64,000 bases of DNA from JBMNOZ01 sp050943335 (lineage in GTDB: Bacteria > Bacillota > Desulfitobacteriia > Desulfitobacteriales > Syntrophobotulaceae), in NCBI GenBank assembly GCA_050943335.1, contig JBMNOZ010000007.1, forward strand, positions 26,404 through 90,403, in the 5' to 3' direction. Made by a program: the position numbers and the translations under genes. Below, piece after piece: positions 16,319 through 25,100 of this stretch; within the stretch, counting starts at the first letter, position 1; each line of letters opens with the position of its first letter. Under the pieces are notes generated by a model, which saw only the letters and a program-made list of their open reading frames with translations, was not told the DNA's origin and ran no database searches.

Positions 16319-17317
16319 TTGAAAAATATTGTTTTCTTGGTTTTCAGCCTGGCGATTATTCTTTTAGGAGCGGAGTTTTTCACTAACGGCATCGAATGGT
16401 TGGGTAAAAAACTGAAACTAGGAGAAGGAGCGGTGGGTAGTATCCTGGCTGCCGTGGGAACCGCCTTGCCGGAAACAATGATTCCGGTAATTGCGATTTT
16501 GTTTCATAGAGGAACAGGCGGGGTCGAAGTAGGGATCGGGGCGATTTTGGGAGCCCCTTTTATGCTCGGTACCCTGGCTTTTTTTATGGTCGGAAGCGCG
16601 GCGTTCATTTTTCGTCGTTCCAATAAGGCCCTATTTATTGATAGCGGCATAATAATAAGAGATTTGCAATTCTTTATCCTGGTCTATACTTTAGCCATTT
16701 TAGCGACCTTTTTTCCCACCTCTTCCTTCAAAATGGGGGTGGCAGTTATCTTGGTCGGGGCTTATCTTATTTACGTTTATCGAACAATTCGGTCCAGCCG
16801 GAGTAATCCTTTGGGGGGCGGTTCCCTGCCTCCGTTTTATTTTGCTAAAGGGAATCAAAACCCCCCTTTTTTAAGGATTTGTTTTCAGGTTCTAAGCGCT
16901 CTCTTTATTATGGTGGTTGGGGTACAAATCTTTGTGGATGCGGTCCAAGAGGTCGCCCTGGCAGCAGGGATTCCGGTTTTGATTTTATCCTTAATTATCA
17001 CTCCGATTGCTACGGAATTGCCAGAGAAATTTAACAGTGTTTTATGGATCCGCCGGGGGAAAGATACTTTGGCCATGGGCAATATTACCGGCGCCATGGT
17101 GTTTCAAAGTTCCTTAATACCGGCCTTAGGGATTGCTCTTACTCCTTGGGTTTTGGAACCGCTTGCTCTAGCCAGCGGCCTGTTAGTTTTAATCTCCGCT
17201 TTAGGACAATATTTTGTGCTCTCGAAAAAGAAGAGCCTTTTCCCGGCCGGTTTGCTAATGGGGGGCGTTTTCTACGCCCTGTTCATAGCTCTGGTGTTAA
17301 GGGGAGGGAGTTTCTAA
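16319..17317 (+). CDS. Calcium/sodium antiporter family (CaCA) membrane protein
   Basis: 332 residues; TTG start with AGGAGAAGGG upstream. About ten hydrophobic segments in two related halves. Each half carries the alpha-repeat signature of CaCA exchangers: GEGAVGSILAAVGTALPETM (near 38) and ITPIATELPEKFNSVLWIRRGK followed by DTLAMGNITGAMVFQSSL (near 225-265). Members exchange Na+ or H+ for Ca2+ or another cation across the plasma membrane; the ion here cannot be told from sequence. Starts 27 bases after engB and is likely cotranscribed with it. Confidence 0.85.
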   Translation: MKNIVFLVFSLAIILLGAEFFTNGIEWLGKKLKLGEGAVGSILAAVGTALPETMIPVIAILFHRGTGGVEVGIGAILGAPFMLGTLAFFMVGSAAFIFRRSNKALFIDSGIIIRDLQFFILVYTLAILATFFPTSSFKMGVAVILVGAYLIYVYRTIRSSRSNPLGGGSLPPFYFAKGNQNPPFLRICFQVLSALFIMVVGVQIFVDAVQEVALAAGIPVLILSLIITPIATELPEKFNSVLWIRRGKDTLAMGNITGAMVFQSSLIPALGIALTPWVLEPLALASGLLVLISALGQYFVLSKKKSLFPAGLLMGGVFYALFIALVLRGGSF

Positions 17318-17410
17318 AAAGACTAAAAAAAGATAGTAGATCAGGCATAAATATGACAACCATTTCCATATATTAATAAGGATTATGGGAAAGTTATGGG
17401 GTGATTGGAA

Positions 17411-18010
17411 ATGGGTACCAATGTCCTGAAAGGGATCACCACTGGCTTATTGGTTACGGTTTTGACTCTGATCGCTGTTTTGGGGACCACCCTAGTCGGG
17501 ATTGATAAAAATATTATTTCTTACCTTATAGATTTTGGTTTACTTTTGAGCTGTTTGGCAGCAGGTTACAGGGCGAGCCGGGGTTCCGGAAGTATTCTGC
17601 TCGGGGGTTTGGCGGCTGGAGGTTATGCGATTATAGGGATTTTATTATTAGCCCTGTATTTTTCCATCGATACCTTGGGAGCAGTCAAAATAATATCCGA
17701 AGGAATTGGTTTAGGGCTTCTGGCCGGGGTACTGGGAGCCGGGGTCATAAGTCCCGGGCGTGATTCCTATGAACGCCTGAGCGTTAGATATCCCGGTTAC
17801 CCGCGGACAAATAGGGATAATCCGGAGCGCAGTGTTTTTGCTTCCCGCTCTGATTTTCCGGATCGGGATCCGATAGCGGCCAGATTTCATCCCGAGGAGG
17901 AGCGGCGGAGGATCTTGGAATTATGCAATAAAACTCCGGAAGAAAAAGAGGAAGATGAGGCTTTTGAGTGGTGGAGGGTAGAATCGGAAAGGCAGTTAAG
18001 GGGGAAATAA
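17411..18010 (+). CDS. TIGR04086-like (YrzE-type) membrane protein with a charged tail
   Basis: 199 residues from the ATG at 17411 (GGGGTG upstream); an in-frame TTG two codons earlier is possible. The first 115 residues form four hydrophobic segments with Gly-rich turns (AGYRASRGSGSILLGGLAAG is typical), matching the small four-helix TIGR04086/YrzE family of unknown function. The remaining 85 residues are hydrophilic, Arg/Glu/Asp-rich and end in EEDEAFEWWRVESERQLRGK. I do not expect this tail in the family, so it may be a cytoplasmic extension. A terminator follows immediately. Confidence 0.65.
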   Translation: MGTNVLKGITTGLLVTVLTLIAVLGTTLVGIDKNIISYLIDFGLLLSCLAAGYRASRGSGSILLGGLAAGGYAIIGILLLALYFSIDTLGAVKIISEGIGLGLLAGVLGAGVISPGRDSYERLSVRYPGYPRTNRDNPERSVFASRSDFPDRDPIAARFHPEEERRRILELCNKTPEEKEEDEAFEWWRVESERQLRGK

Positions 18011-18050
18011 AAAAGGTTTTACAAAGAATTTGAATAAACCTTTTTTTTTT
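18009..18050 (+). terminator. Terminator after the TIGR04086-like gene
   Basis: AAAAAAGGTTT and AAACCTTTTTT form an 11-bp stem with a 16-base loop, followed by more T residues. Confidence 0.7.
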
Positions 18051-18108
18051 GCTCAAACTACAGTTTTGAAGAGGAGAAAAACAGGTTTGAACGGAACGGA
18101 GAAGGTAG

Positions 18109-19548
18109 ATGGGGCATAAAGAAAAGAAGGTTTTATTTTTTATTTTTACATTCTTGGTTGTTATCCGGCTTTATCAGATAGGGGTTCCGCCCTTGGAGAT
18201 TGAGGAAAGTTGGCGTCAGGCAGATACGGAGTCTATGGCCTGGAATTTTGCTAATTATGATTTTAACCCCTTCCGTCCCAATCTGAATTATGACGGACCG
18301 TTCCCCAATATACCGGCTCTGGAAATTCAAGTTACGACTTATTTAATTGCAATTCTCTACAAAATTTTTGGTCATCACTATTTTTTAGCCCGCTTAGTGC
18401 CCCTTAGCTTTTTTCTGGTTTCCGCCTGGTTTCTATATTTATTGGCTCGCCGCCATCTAAGTAAGAGGGCGGCGATTATCAGTTTGTTAATTTACGGGAT
18501 TTTACCGGTCAATGTTTATTATTCCCGCGCTATTATGCCAGAGTCCGCAGCTCTTATGTTCTGGTTGGGGGGAATTTACTATTTTGATCGGGGAATAGAA
18601 AAAAGGGGAAAGGGGCTTTTAGGTTTAAGCGCTCTTTTTTTTAGCCTAGCACTTATGACTAAACCCCCGGTTGTAGTAGCTCTAATTCCGATGCTCTATC
18701 TTTGCCTTCTCTACCGGGGGCGAAAAGGGCTGAAGCTCCCGGAACTTTGGATTTATGGACTCCTAATCTTTGCTCTACCGGCAATTTATTATTATTTCAG
18801 CATCCAAATAGCGGAATATAAATTCGCTGTCGGCATCACGAAGGATATTCTGTGGAAAGAGGCCCTGCATGCTTTTTACAGTCCGGAAGCTGGGGCGTTT
18901 TTAAGGACCAATATCCCTAAAACCATTGGGTTTTTAAGTTTAATTCTAACCTTGGGGGGGTTGTTTTTTGTTCGGAAGAAAAATCTTTTTTTACCGGTCT
19001 TTCTGGCAGCTATGGTCTTGGAAGTAATCCTTATTGTTTTGGCCATTAGGGCAACCTATTACCTTATTTTTTTCTCCGTCCCTTGTGCGCTTTTAAGCGG
19101 CCTTTTTTTAGACCGGCTCGTGGAGGTAAAGGGGAAAGCTGTTCTAACGGTGTTAATTATGGGAATGATGCTGGAAAGCTACATTCAGGTTCAAGGGATG
19201 TTTCGTATTAATGAGGTTATGGCTGTCCAAACCCAGGTTGTGCGGGAAGTAACTGCAGAGGATGATCTGTTGGTGGTGGGTTCTTTTGATCCCTGTGTTT
19301 TAAGCCTTACAGATCGCAGAGGGTGGAGGTATAACCTGAATATTTATGCTTCCCTACCGGAGGACCCTTACCAGGAGTTGGATTATTACATTGAAAGAGG
19401 AGCTAAATACTTTATCCCGATTCAGGGAAAAGTATATGGGGATGAAGATGGCCGCTTAATAAATTACTTGGAAAGGAAATTCCCAAAAATAGAGGTTAAA
19501 CCCGGGTATCCAGTATATGTTTTGCGGAATTCATCTCAGAACAAATAG
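18109..19548 (+). CDS. GT39-type (ArnT/PMT-like) membrane glycosyltransferase
   Basis: 479 residues. After a first hydrophobic segment (8-25) comes an extracytoplasmic loop with acidic residues (PPLEIEESWRQADTESMAW), then about ten further transmembrane segments, and a soluble C-terminal domain of about 100 residues. This topology and the early acidic loop are characteristic of GT-C enzymes of family GT39/ArnT, which move a sugar from polyprenyl phosphate onto a protein or lipid outside the membrane. The polar stretch YSRAIMPES (near 144) fits the second catalytic loop. It is followed at once by a DPM-like GT2 and an SMR-type transporter, which supports this reading. Donor sugar and acceptor are unknown. 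Confidence 0.8.
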   Translation: MGHKEKKVLFFIFTFLVVIRLYQIGVPPLEIEESWRQADTESMAWNFANYDFNPFRPNLNYDGPFPNIPALEIQVTTYLIAILYKIFGHHYFLARLVPLSFFLVSAWFLYLLARRHLSKRAAIISLLIYGILPVNVYYSRAIMPESAALMFWLGGIYYFDRGIEKRGKGLLGLSALFFSLALMTKPPVVVALIPMLYLCLLYRGRKGLKLPELWIYGLLIFALPAIYYYFSIQIAEYKFAVGITKDILWKEALHAFYSPEAGAFLRTNIPKTIGFLSLILTLGGLFFVRKKNLFLPVFLAAMVLEVILIVLAIRATYYLIFFSVPCALLSGLFLDRLVEVKGKAVLTVLIMGMMLESYIQVQGMFRINEVMAVQTQVVREVTAEDDLLVVGSFDPCVLSLTDRRGWRYNLNIYASLPEDPYQELDYYIERGAKYFIPIQGKVYGDEDGRLINYLERKFPKIEVKPGYPVYVLRNSSQNK

Positions 19549-19564
19549 GGGAGAGGTTTTCCGG

Positions 19565-20296
19565 ATGAAAGTCTTGATCGCTTTGCCCGCTTATAATGAA
19601 GAAACCGGAATTTCGAAGGTGTTAAACAGTGTCCTAAATTATCGCCACCTAAGCTCCTATCCTATTGAAGTCCTCGTTGTTAATGACGGCAGTACGGATC
19701 GGACTGGCGAAATTGTCCAGAACTACGTTGAACAGCATGCCTTTATAAACTTGATCAACCATGAGCGGAATAAGGGTCTCGGGGAGGCGGTTAAAACCAT
19801 ATTAAAATATACGCTCAAGCGTCTGGAAAACACTGATGTTCTGGTAACCATGGATGCCGATAATACTCACAACCCCTTTTTGATTGAAAGTATGGTGCAA
19901 AGTCTGGTTACTAAAGATCTCGATATGGTAGTGGCTTCCAGATTCGCTCAAGGAGGGCGGGAGCTAGGGCTTAAGGCCCTGCGTAAATTGTACAGTCGGG
20001 GAGCGATGTATTTTTTTAAAATGTTTTTTCCCATTAAAAATCTTAACGATTATTCTTCTGGATTTAGGGCTTATCGAGTGAGCGCCATAAAAAAAGCTAC
20101 AGAAATATGGAGAGAGTTAATAACCACTGACGGGTTTGACTGCATGGCAGAGATTGCCGCAAAATTAAGTAAAATGGGAATTCGGGCCGGAGAGGTGCCT
20201 TTAATTCTCCATTATGAATTAAAAGAAGGAGCCAGCAAAATGAAAGTCGCAAAGACAGTCAAAGGTTATTTTTCTTTACTGACTAAAGTGAGGTAG
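19565..20296 (+). CDS. GT2 family glycosyltransferase, polyprenyl-phosphate sugar synthase-like
   Basis: 243 residues from the ATG at 19565 (GGGGAGAGG upstream). GT-A fold motifs: ALPAYNEETG at the N-terminus, VVNDGSTDRT (near 41), the metal-binding VTMDADNTHN (near 97), and YSSGFRAYRVSA (near 162). The overall pattern is that of DPM1-like synthases, which load a sugar from a nucleotide donor onto polyprenyl phosphate at the inner face of the membrane. There is no C-terminal membrane anchor; the end is soluble. It lies 16 bases after the GT39 gene and 3 bases before the SMR gene, suggesting a shared pathway. Confidence 0.85.
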   Translation: MKVLIALPAYNEETGISKVLNSVLNYRHLSSYPIEVLVVNDGSTDRTGEIVQNYVEQHAFINLINHERNKGLGEAVKTILKYTLKRLENTDVLVTMDADNTHNPFLIESMVQSLVTKDLDMVVASRFAQGGRELGLKALRKLYSRGAMYFFKMFFPIKNLNDYSSGFRAYRVSAIKKATEIWRELITTDGFDCMAEIAAKLSKMGIRAGEVPLILHYELKEGASKMKVAKTVKGYFSLLTKVR

Positions 20297-20299
20297 TAA

Positions 20300-20647
20300 A
20301 TGATTTATTTGCTAGCGCTTATTTCCATTTTTTTGGGTGCCGGAGGGCAATTTGTTTTAAAACTGGTTGCCGGCGGTTTAAAAACAGGGGGCGGCTTAGG
20401 ACAATTTGTACTCTCTTTGTTGAATATTAAGATGATAGCGGCAATTTCCTGTTTTGTGACCAGTATGCTGCTCTGGATCCTGGTTCTAAAAAAGATGGAG
20501 TTGAGCATTGCCTATCCAATGGTAAGCCTAGGCTATGTTTTTGTAATGCTTTTATCATTTTACTTTTTAAATGAAGGTCTTTACTTTACTAAGCTTATCG
20601 GCACGGGGCTTATTGTGGCCGGGGTAATAGTTTTAAACCTCAAATAA
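20300..20647 (+). CDS. SMR/EamA-type four-helix transporter, putative lipid-sugar flippase
   Basis: 115 residues, four hydrophobic segments (2-22, 38-58, 67-88, 95-114), the size of small multidrug resistance proteins. Unlike drug exporters it lacks the early membrane Glu14 of EmrE: the first helix reads LALISIFLGAGGQFVLKLVA. That favours the ArnE/ArnF-like lipid-sugar flippase branch. AYPMVSLGYVFVMLLSFYFL matches the third and fourth helix region of the superfamily. Start is 3 bases after the GT2 stop. With GT2 (loading) and GT39 (transfer) upstream, flipping of a polyprenyl-phosphate sugar is the likeliest role; this is inference from context. Confidence 0.75.
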   Translation: MIYLLALISIFLGAGGQFVLKLVAGGLKTGGGLGQFVLSLLNIKMIAAISCFVTSMLLWILVLKKMELSIAYPMVSLGYVFVMLLSFYFLNEGLYFTKLIGTGLIVAGVIVLNLK

Positions 20648-20667
20648 AAAAGACCCGAAGGTCTTTT
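20645..20667. terminator. Bidirectional terminator between SMR and rubredoxin-like genes
   Basis: AAAAGACC and GGTCTTTT around a CGAA loop. The A run on the left gives a T tract for minus-strand transcripts, so it serves both converging genes. Confidence 0.7.
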
Positions 20668-20680
20668 AAGTTTGCGGTGC

Positions 20681-20785
20681 TCAATGTTCGAAAAACACTT
20701 TTTTCATTTTACATAAGGGGCATATTTCGGGGGGTTCGGGTCCTTCGTGGCGATAACCACAGACTTTACAAATCCAGACTTTCAT
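20681..20785 (-). CDS. Very small rubredoxin-like iron protein
   Basis: 34 residues from the ATG at 20785, with an excellent AAGGAGGG 8 bases upstream; a longer in-frame start has no such support. MKVWICKVCGYRHEGPEPPE is followed by CPLCK: two CxxC knuckles 13 residues apart. This is the minimal rubredoxin fold found at the C-terminus of rubrerythrins (CxxCGYxHEGxxPPxxCPxC). It should bind one iron or zinc. It is much shorter than a standard rubredoxin (about 52 residues), so it may be a stand-alone electron carrier to a partner encoded elsewhere. It has its own promoter. Confidence 0.8.
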   Translation of the reverse strand: MKVWICKVCGYRHEGPEPPEICPLCKMKKVFFEH

Positions 20786-20840
20786 AGTTTTACCCTCCTT
20801 AAGCGCGCAGAACCACAGCTTTTTCCAATATTTTAAAATC

Positions 20841-20869
20841 ATTATAATTTGAGAAATGAAAATAAGCAA
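20841..20869 (-). promoter_or_regulatory. Promoter of the rubredoxin-like gene
   Basis: On the minus strand, TTGCTT (20869-20864) and TATAAT (20846-20841) with a 17-base spacer. Confidence 0.6.
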
Positions 20870-20993
20870 TAGTTTTCTTTATTTTTAATGAACTAAGGAG
20901 ACGGGAACTTAATCGCCTTCCATCTCATTAAAAAGATGTTTGCAGCAGAGAGCGTTTCGTTAGCGCATTTTAGCTAGTCTTTCTGTCCTTTTT

Positions 20994-21022
20994 TTGACTT
21001 TTTTTCCGTCCGAAAGTATAAT
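20994..21022 (+). promoter_or_regulatory. valS promoter
   Basis: TTGACT at 20994-20999 and TATAAT at 21017-21022, 17-base spacer. The leader is only about 50 bases and shows no T-box motif. TTTCCGTCC (21003-21011) and GGACGGAAA (21054-21062) form a distant inverted repeat flanking the start site. Confidence 0.8.
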
Positions 21023-21077
21023 AAATAGTCAGCTTTTTGGAATGTTTCCTTATGGACGGAAAGGAGCTCAATTTAAA

Positions 21078-23732
21078 ATGGCTGAAGATAAGCAAAACAT
21101 TGCCAAGGTCTATGATCCTGGTTTGGTGGAAGAAAAGTGGTATAAATTTTGGGAGGAAAATGGTTTTTTCACAACTCAAGTGGAACCTGACAAGGAACCG
21201 TTTTGTATTGTTATGCCCCCACCGAACGTAACCGGGTCTTTGCATCTTGGACACGCCATGGATAACACCCTGCAGGACATTGTGATCCGCTTTAGAAGGA
21301 TGCAGGGTTACAATACTTTATGGCTGCCAGGAACGGATCACGCCGGAATTGCAACCCAGGCTAGGGTGGAGGAACAATTGGCTTCGGAAAATACCAATAA
21401 ACACAAATTAGGTCGGGAAAAGTTCCTGGAGCGGGTTTGGGCTTGGAAAGAAGAATACGGCGGGACAATTACCAAACAGCTCCGCAAGCTTGGGGCTTCC
21501 TGTGACTGGCCGCGGGAGAGATTTACCATGGATGAAGGGTGCTCTCGAGCTGTGCGGGAGGTTTTTGTTAAGCTCTACGAGAAGGGTTTAATTTATCGAG
21601 GAAATTATATTGTCAATTGGTGTTCTAAGTGCCAAACGACTATTTCCGATATTGAAGTCGAACATAAGGAACGGGAAGGTAATCTTTGGTATGTGCATTA
21701 TCCCACCCCCGAGGGTGAAGAAGGGGTTGTGGTGGCTACTACCCGTCCGGAAACTATGCTGGGTGATGTGGCCGTTGCCGTTCACCCCGAAGATGAACGC
21801 TATCAGCATTTAATGGGGCAAACAGTACTACTCCCCTTGATGGAGCGGAGAATACCGGTTATTGCCGATGAGTACGTCGATCGGGAGTTTGGAACCGGGG
21901 CGGTTAAGATTACGCCGGCACATGATCCCAATGACTTTGAAATGGCTCTTAGACATGATTTGGACCAGATCAACGTCTTAGATAAAAATGCAGTTATTAA
22001 TGAAAACGGGGGTCGGTATTACGGTCTAGATCGTTATGAAGCCCGAAAGCAAATTATTAAGGATCTTGAAGAATTAGGTCTTTTAGTAAAAGTTGAGCCT
22101 CACACCCATGCGGTAGGCGAGTGTTACCGCTGTGCGACTGTTGTGGAACCGAGGGTCAGCAAGCAGTGGTTTGTCAAAATGAAACCTTTAGCTGAACCTG
22201 CTATCCAAACTGTCTTGCAAGGAGAAGTGGCCTTTATTCCTGAGCGTTTTGCCAAAATCTATATCGGCTGGTTGGAAAATATCCGGGATTGGTGCATTTC
22301 CCGTCAACTCTGGTGGGGTCATCGTATTCCAGTTTGGTATTGTCAGGATTGTGGGGAAGAGATTTGCGCTCTCACCGCTCCTGAGGAGTGCAGTAATTGT
22401 AAAAGTTCCAACCTGGAACAGGATCCAGATGTTTTGGATACTTGGTTTTCATCGGCTTTATGGCCTTTTTCAACCCTTGGTTGGCCGGAAAAGACTGCCG
22501 AACTGGAACATTTTTATCCGACTAATGTCTTGATCACCGGGCGGGATATAATTTTCTTCTGGGTAGCCAGAATGATTTTTATGGGCTTGGAGTTTCAGAA
22601 AGAACCTCCTTTCCGCAAGGTGATGATTCACGGCTTGATTCTTGATTCCCAAGGGCGAAAGATGAGCAAATCTTTGGGAAATGGCGTTGATCCTTTGGAG
22701 GTAATTGAACAATTCGGCGCTGATACCTTAAGATTTATGCTTATTACCGGAAACACACCGGGGAACGATTTAAGATTCCACATGGAAAAATTAGAAACCA
22801 CCCGTAACTTTTTAAATAAAATCTGGAATGCTTCCCGCTTTGTTCTAATGAACCTCGAAGGTTATGAAGAAAAACCGCGGGGAGAGCTTACTCTTGCTGA
22901 CGAGTGGATTTTATCCCGCTATGAGGTTACAAGCGCTGAGGTAACCGCGGCTTTGGAACGCTACGACCTCGGGGAAGCTGGCCGTTTGCTTTATGAATTT
23001 ATCTGGAATGAATTCTGCGACTGGTATATTGAGTTAAGCAAGAAAAGGCTTTATCTTAAGGAGAAGCCGGAAGAAAGGAATACGGTTCAAAGTGTCCTGC
23101 TCGAAGTTTTAGAAGGGACTATGAGGCTTCTGCATCCTTTCCTTCCGTTTATAACCGAGGAAATCTGGCAGCACCTTAAATTTAAGGGAAAAACTATTAT
23201 GCTCTGTCCCTGGCCGGAAGTTAAGGGTTACTATAACGAACGTGTGGAAAAAGAAATGGGTATCTTGATGGATGTTATCCGTGCGGTTCGTAATATTAGA
23301 GCGGAAATGAATGTGGCTCCTGGCCGTCGGGCGGATATTATTTTAGTGGCTCCGGAGTTGGAGACTGTGGAAATCCTAAAAAAAGGAAGCGAGGATATCC
23401 GTGAACTGGCACTCGGAGAAAACCTCATAATCGTCCAGAGTTTGGCGGATAAGCCCTCCCAAGCGGCTAGTGCGGTCTTAAACGGGGTTACTGTTTATAT
23501 GCCCTTTAAGGGACTTTTGGATTTAGATAAGGAAATGGCTAAGGTCCGAAAAGAAATCGAGAACTCTTTAAAAGAAGAGCAGAGATTAGAAACTAAGCTT
23601 AACAATCCGGGCTTTGTAAATAAAGCTCCGGAAGCGGTGGTAGCTAAAGAAAGAGAAAAATTGGAGGCTGTAAGATCCCGTCTCCAGTCTTTAAAACTTA
23701 GATTGTCTGATTTGAGCGATTATTCAGACTAA
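21078..23732 (+). CDS. valS: Valine--tRNA ligase
   Basis: 884 residues from the ATG at 21078 (AAGGAG upstream); the longer open frame covers the promoter. Class I signatures: PPPNVTGSLHLGH (HIGH-type HLGH near 52) and GRKMSKSLGNG (KMSKS near 530). The CP1 editing domain lies between them, with zinc-type Cys pairs CSKC and CQDC/CSNC. The C-terminal coiled coil (about 810-880, many Lys/Glu) is the tRNA-binding arm of ValRS. It charges tRNA-Val and edits mischarged threonine. folC follows 16 bases later, a common Firmicute pair. Confidence 0.97.
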   Translation: MAEDKQNIAKVYDPGLVEEKWYKFWEENGFFTTQVEPDKEPFCIVMPPPNVTGSLHLGHAMDNTLQDIVIRFRRMQGYNTLWLPGTDHAGIATQARVEEQLASENTNKHKLGREKFLERVWAWKEEYGGTITKQLRKLGASCDWPRERFTMDEGCSRAVREVFVKLYEKGLIYRGNYIVNWCSKCQTTISDIEVEHKEREGNLWYVHYPTPEGEEGVVVATTRPETMLGDVAVAVHPEDERYQHLMGQTVLLPLMERRIPVIADEYVDREFGTGAVKITPAHDPNDFEMALRHDLDQINVLDKNAVINENGGRYYGLDRYEARKQIIKDLEELGLLVKVEPHTHAVGECYRCATVVEPRVSKQWFVKMKPLAEPAIQTVLQGEVAFIPERFAKIYIGWLENIRDWCISRQLWWGHRIPVWYCQDCGEEICALTAPEECSNCKSSNLEQDPDVLDTWFSSALWPFSTLGWPEKTAELEHFYPTNVLITGRDIIFFWVARMIFMGLEFQKEPPFRKVMIHGLILDSQGRKMSKSLGNGVDPLEVIEQFGADTLRFMLITGNTPGNDLRFHMEKLETTRNFLNKIWNASRFVLMNLEGYEEKPRGELTLADEWILSRYEVTSAEVTAALERYDLGEAGRLLYEFIWNEFCDWYIELSKKRLYLKEKPEERNTVQSVLLEVLEGTMRLLHPFLPFITEEIWQHLKFKGKTIMLCPWPEVKGYYNERVEKEMGILMDVIRAVRNIRAEMNVAPGRRADIILVAPELETVEILKKGSEDIRELALGENLIIVQSLADKPSQAASAVLNGVTVYMPFKGLLDLDKEMAKVRKEIENSLKEEQRLETKLNNPGFVNKAPEAVVAKEREKLEAVRSRLQSLKLRLSDLSDYSD

Positions 23733-23748
23733 AGAAGGTAGGAAGAGC

Positions 23749-25089
23749 TTGGACAAAAGACAAGAATATTTGCAAGCTTTGGCGTATATAAACAAATTGA
23801 CAAAATTCGGAATTCATCTCGGCTTGGAACGGATCACGGAACTATTAAAGCGTTTGGGAGAACCCCAGAAAAAAATTAAAGTGATCCATATTGGCGGGAC
23901 CAATGGCAAGGGTTCTACCGCCGTCATCCTCCAAGCCCTTCTTATGGCCCACGGGTATCAGGTGGGTCTTTTTTCCTCCCCTCATCTCCACGATTACCGG
24001 GAGCGAATTCGAATTAATGAACGTTATATCGGGGAAGAAGAGTTGGTCGCTTGTCTGGAGCGAATAAAAAATGCTATTAAGGGGATGCTGGAAGAAGGGT
24101 TCGAACAGCCCACGGAATTTGAAGTCAGCACAGCGCTGGCTTTGGTTTATTTCGCTCACCAAAAACCTGATTTCGTGATTATGGAGGTCGGGTTAGGGGG
24201 AGAAATTGATTCTACCAATGTTGTAAATCCTTTAGTGGTAGTGCTGACCCCAATAGGAATAGACCATAAGGATTATTTGGGGGCGAGTGTAGCGGAGATT
24301 GCAGGGGTTAAAGCCGGGATTATCAAAGGGGGAGCTCCCGTTGTCACGGCGGTACAAAAACCTGAAGCAAGACGTATCATTGAGAAAAAAGCGGCGGCTC
24401 GAGCCAGCAGATTAATTCGGGCCGCGGAGGATTTTAACTGGAGGACTCAAAAAAAGCCTGATAGTTTTTCTTATCAGGGGCTTAGGCTTAGCTTTAACTC
24501 TTTGGAACTTTCATTACTGGGTGAACATCAATTTGCTAATGCTGCCAGTGCTTTGGCGGTCTGTGAAGTACTTATTGATTTAGGGAGCTTGGGAGAGCTT
24601 AAGGAAGTGGCAGTGAGGAGCGCTTTAAAGAGAGTCACCTGGCCGGCCCGCTTGGAACTGATCTTAAATAAACCGAAGGTTCTTTTGGATGGGGCTCATA
24701 ATGTCGAGGGAATGAAAAGTTTAATCCGGGCTTTGGATTATTATTCCGGAAGTATTTTGCAAAGGAAGAGGTTGATCCTCTGTTTAGGTATGCTAGCTGA
24801 TAAGGAAGTAGAAGAATCTGCGGCTTTAATCTTGCCCCTAGCAGATGAATTGCTTGTCACCAGACCGGACACGGACCGGGCTGGAAATTGGCAGGACTTG
24901 GCTTGCATTGCGGAGAACTATCTTCCGAAAAGCAAAATTAGGGTTCTTCCCCAGCCTCTAAAAGCCTTAGAAGAGGGATTAAAAAAAACCGGCCCACAGG
25001 ATTTACTTTGCATTACCGGTTCCTTATATCTCCTCGCTCCGATCCGGGAGCACTTATTGGAGTTAAAGGTCAAAAATAAGTTAATTTGA
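23749..25089 (+). CDS. folC: Bifunctional folylpolyglutamate synthase / dihydrofolate synthase
   Basis: 446 residues; TTG start with AAGGTAGGAAG upstream. Mur-ligase-like ATP site GGTNGKGSTAVILQ (near 48), followed by SSPHLHDYRERIRIN (near 77) and the conserved EVGLGGEIDSTNVV (near 145). C-terminal domain with LLDGAHNVEGM (near 306). It adds glutamate to dihydropteroate and folates, needed here for one-carbon metabolism. Stops 11 bases before the converging GGDEF gene end; I see no terminator in that gap, so the two transcripts may overlap. Confidence 0.95.
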   Translation: MDKRQEYLQALAYINKLTKFGIHLGLERITELLKRLGEPQKKIKVIHIGGTNGKGSTAVILQALLMAHGYQVGLFSSPHLHDYRERIRINERYIGEEELVACLERIKNAIKGMLEEGFEQPTEFEVSTALALVYFAHQKPDFVIMEVGLGGEIDSTNVVNPLVVVLTPIGIDHKDYLGASVAEIAGVKAGIIKGGAPVVTAVQKPEARRIIEKKAAARASRLIRAAEDFNWRTQKKPDSFSYQGLRLSFNSLELSLLGEHQFANAASALAVCEVLIDLGSLGELKEVAVRSALKRVTWPARLELILNKPKVLLDGAHNVEGMKSLIRALDYYSGSILQRKRLILCLGMLADKEVEESAALILPLADELLVTRPDTDRAGNWQDLACIAENYLPKSKIRVLPQPLKALEEGLKKTGPQDLLCITGSLYLLAPIREHLLELKVKNKLI

Positions 25090-25100
25090 AAAGGGAATTT

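Noticed and set aside
20870..21077. T-box riboswitch before valS
   Set aside because: No GGGTGGAACCGCG-like antiterminator motif or leader terminator; the promoter leaves only about 50 bases of leader.
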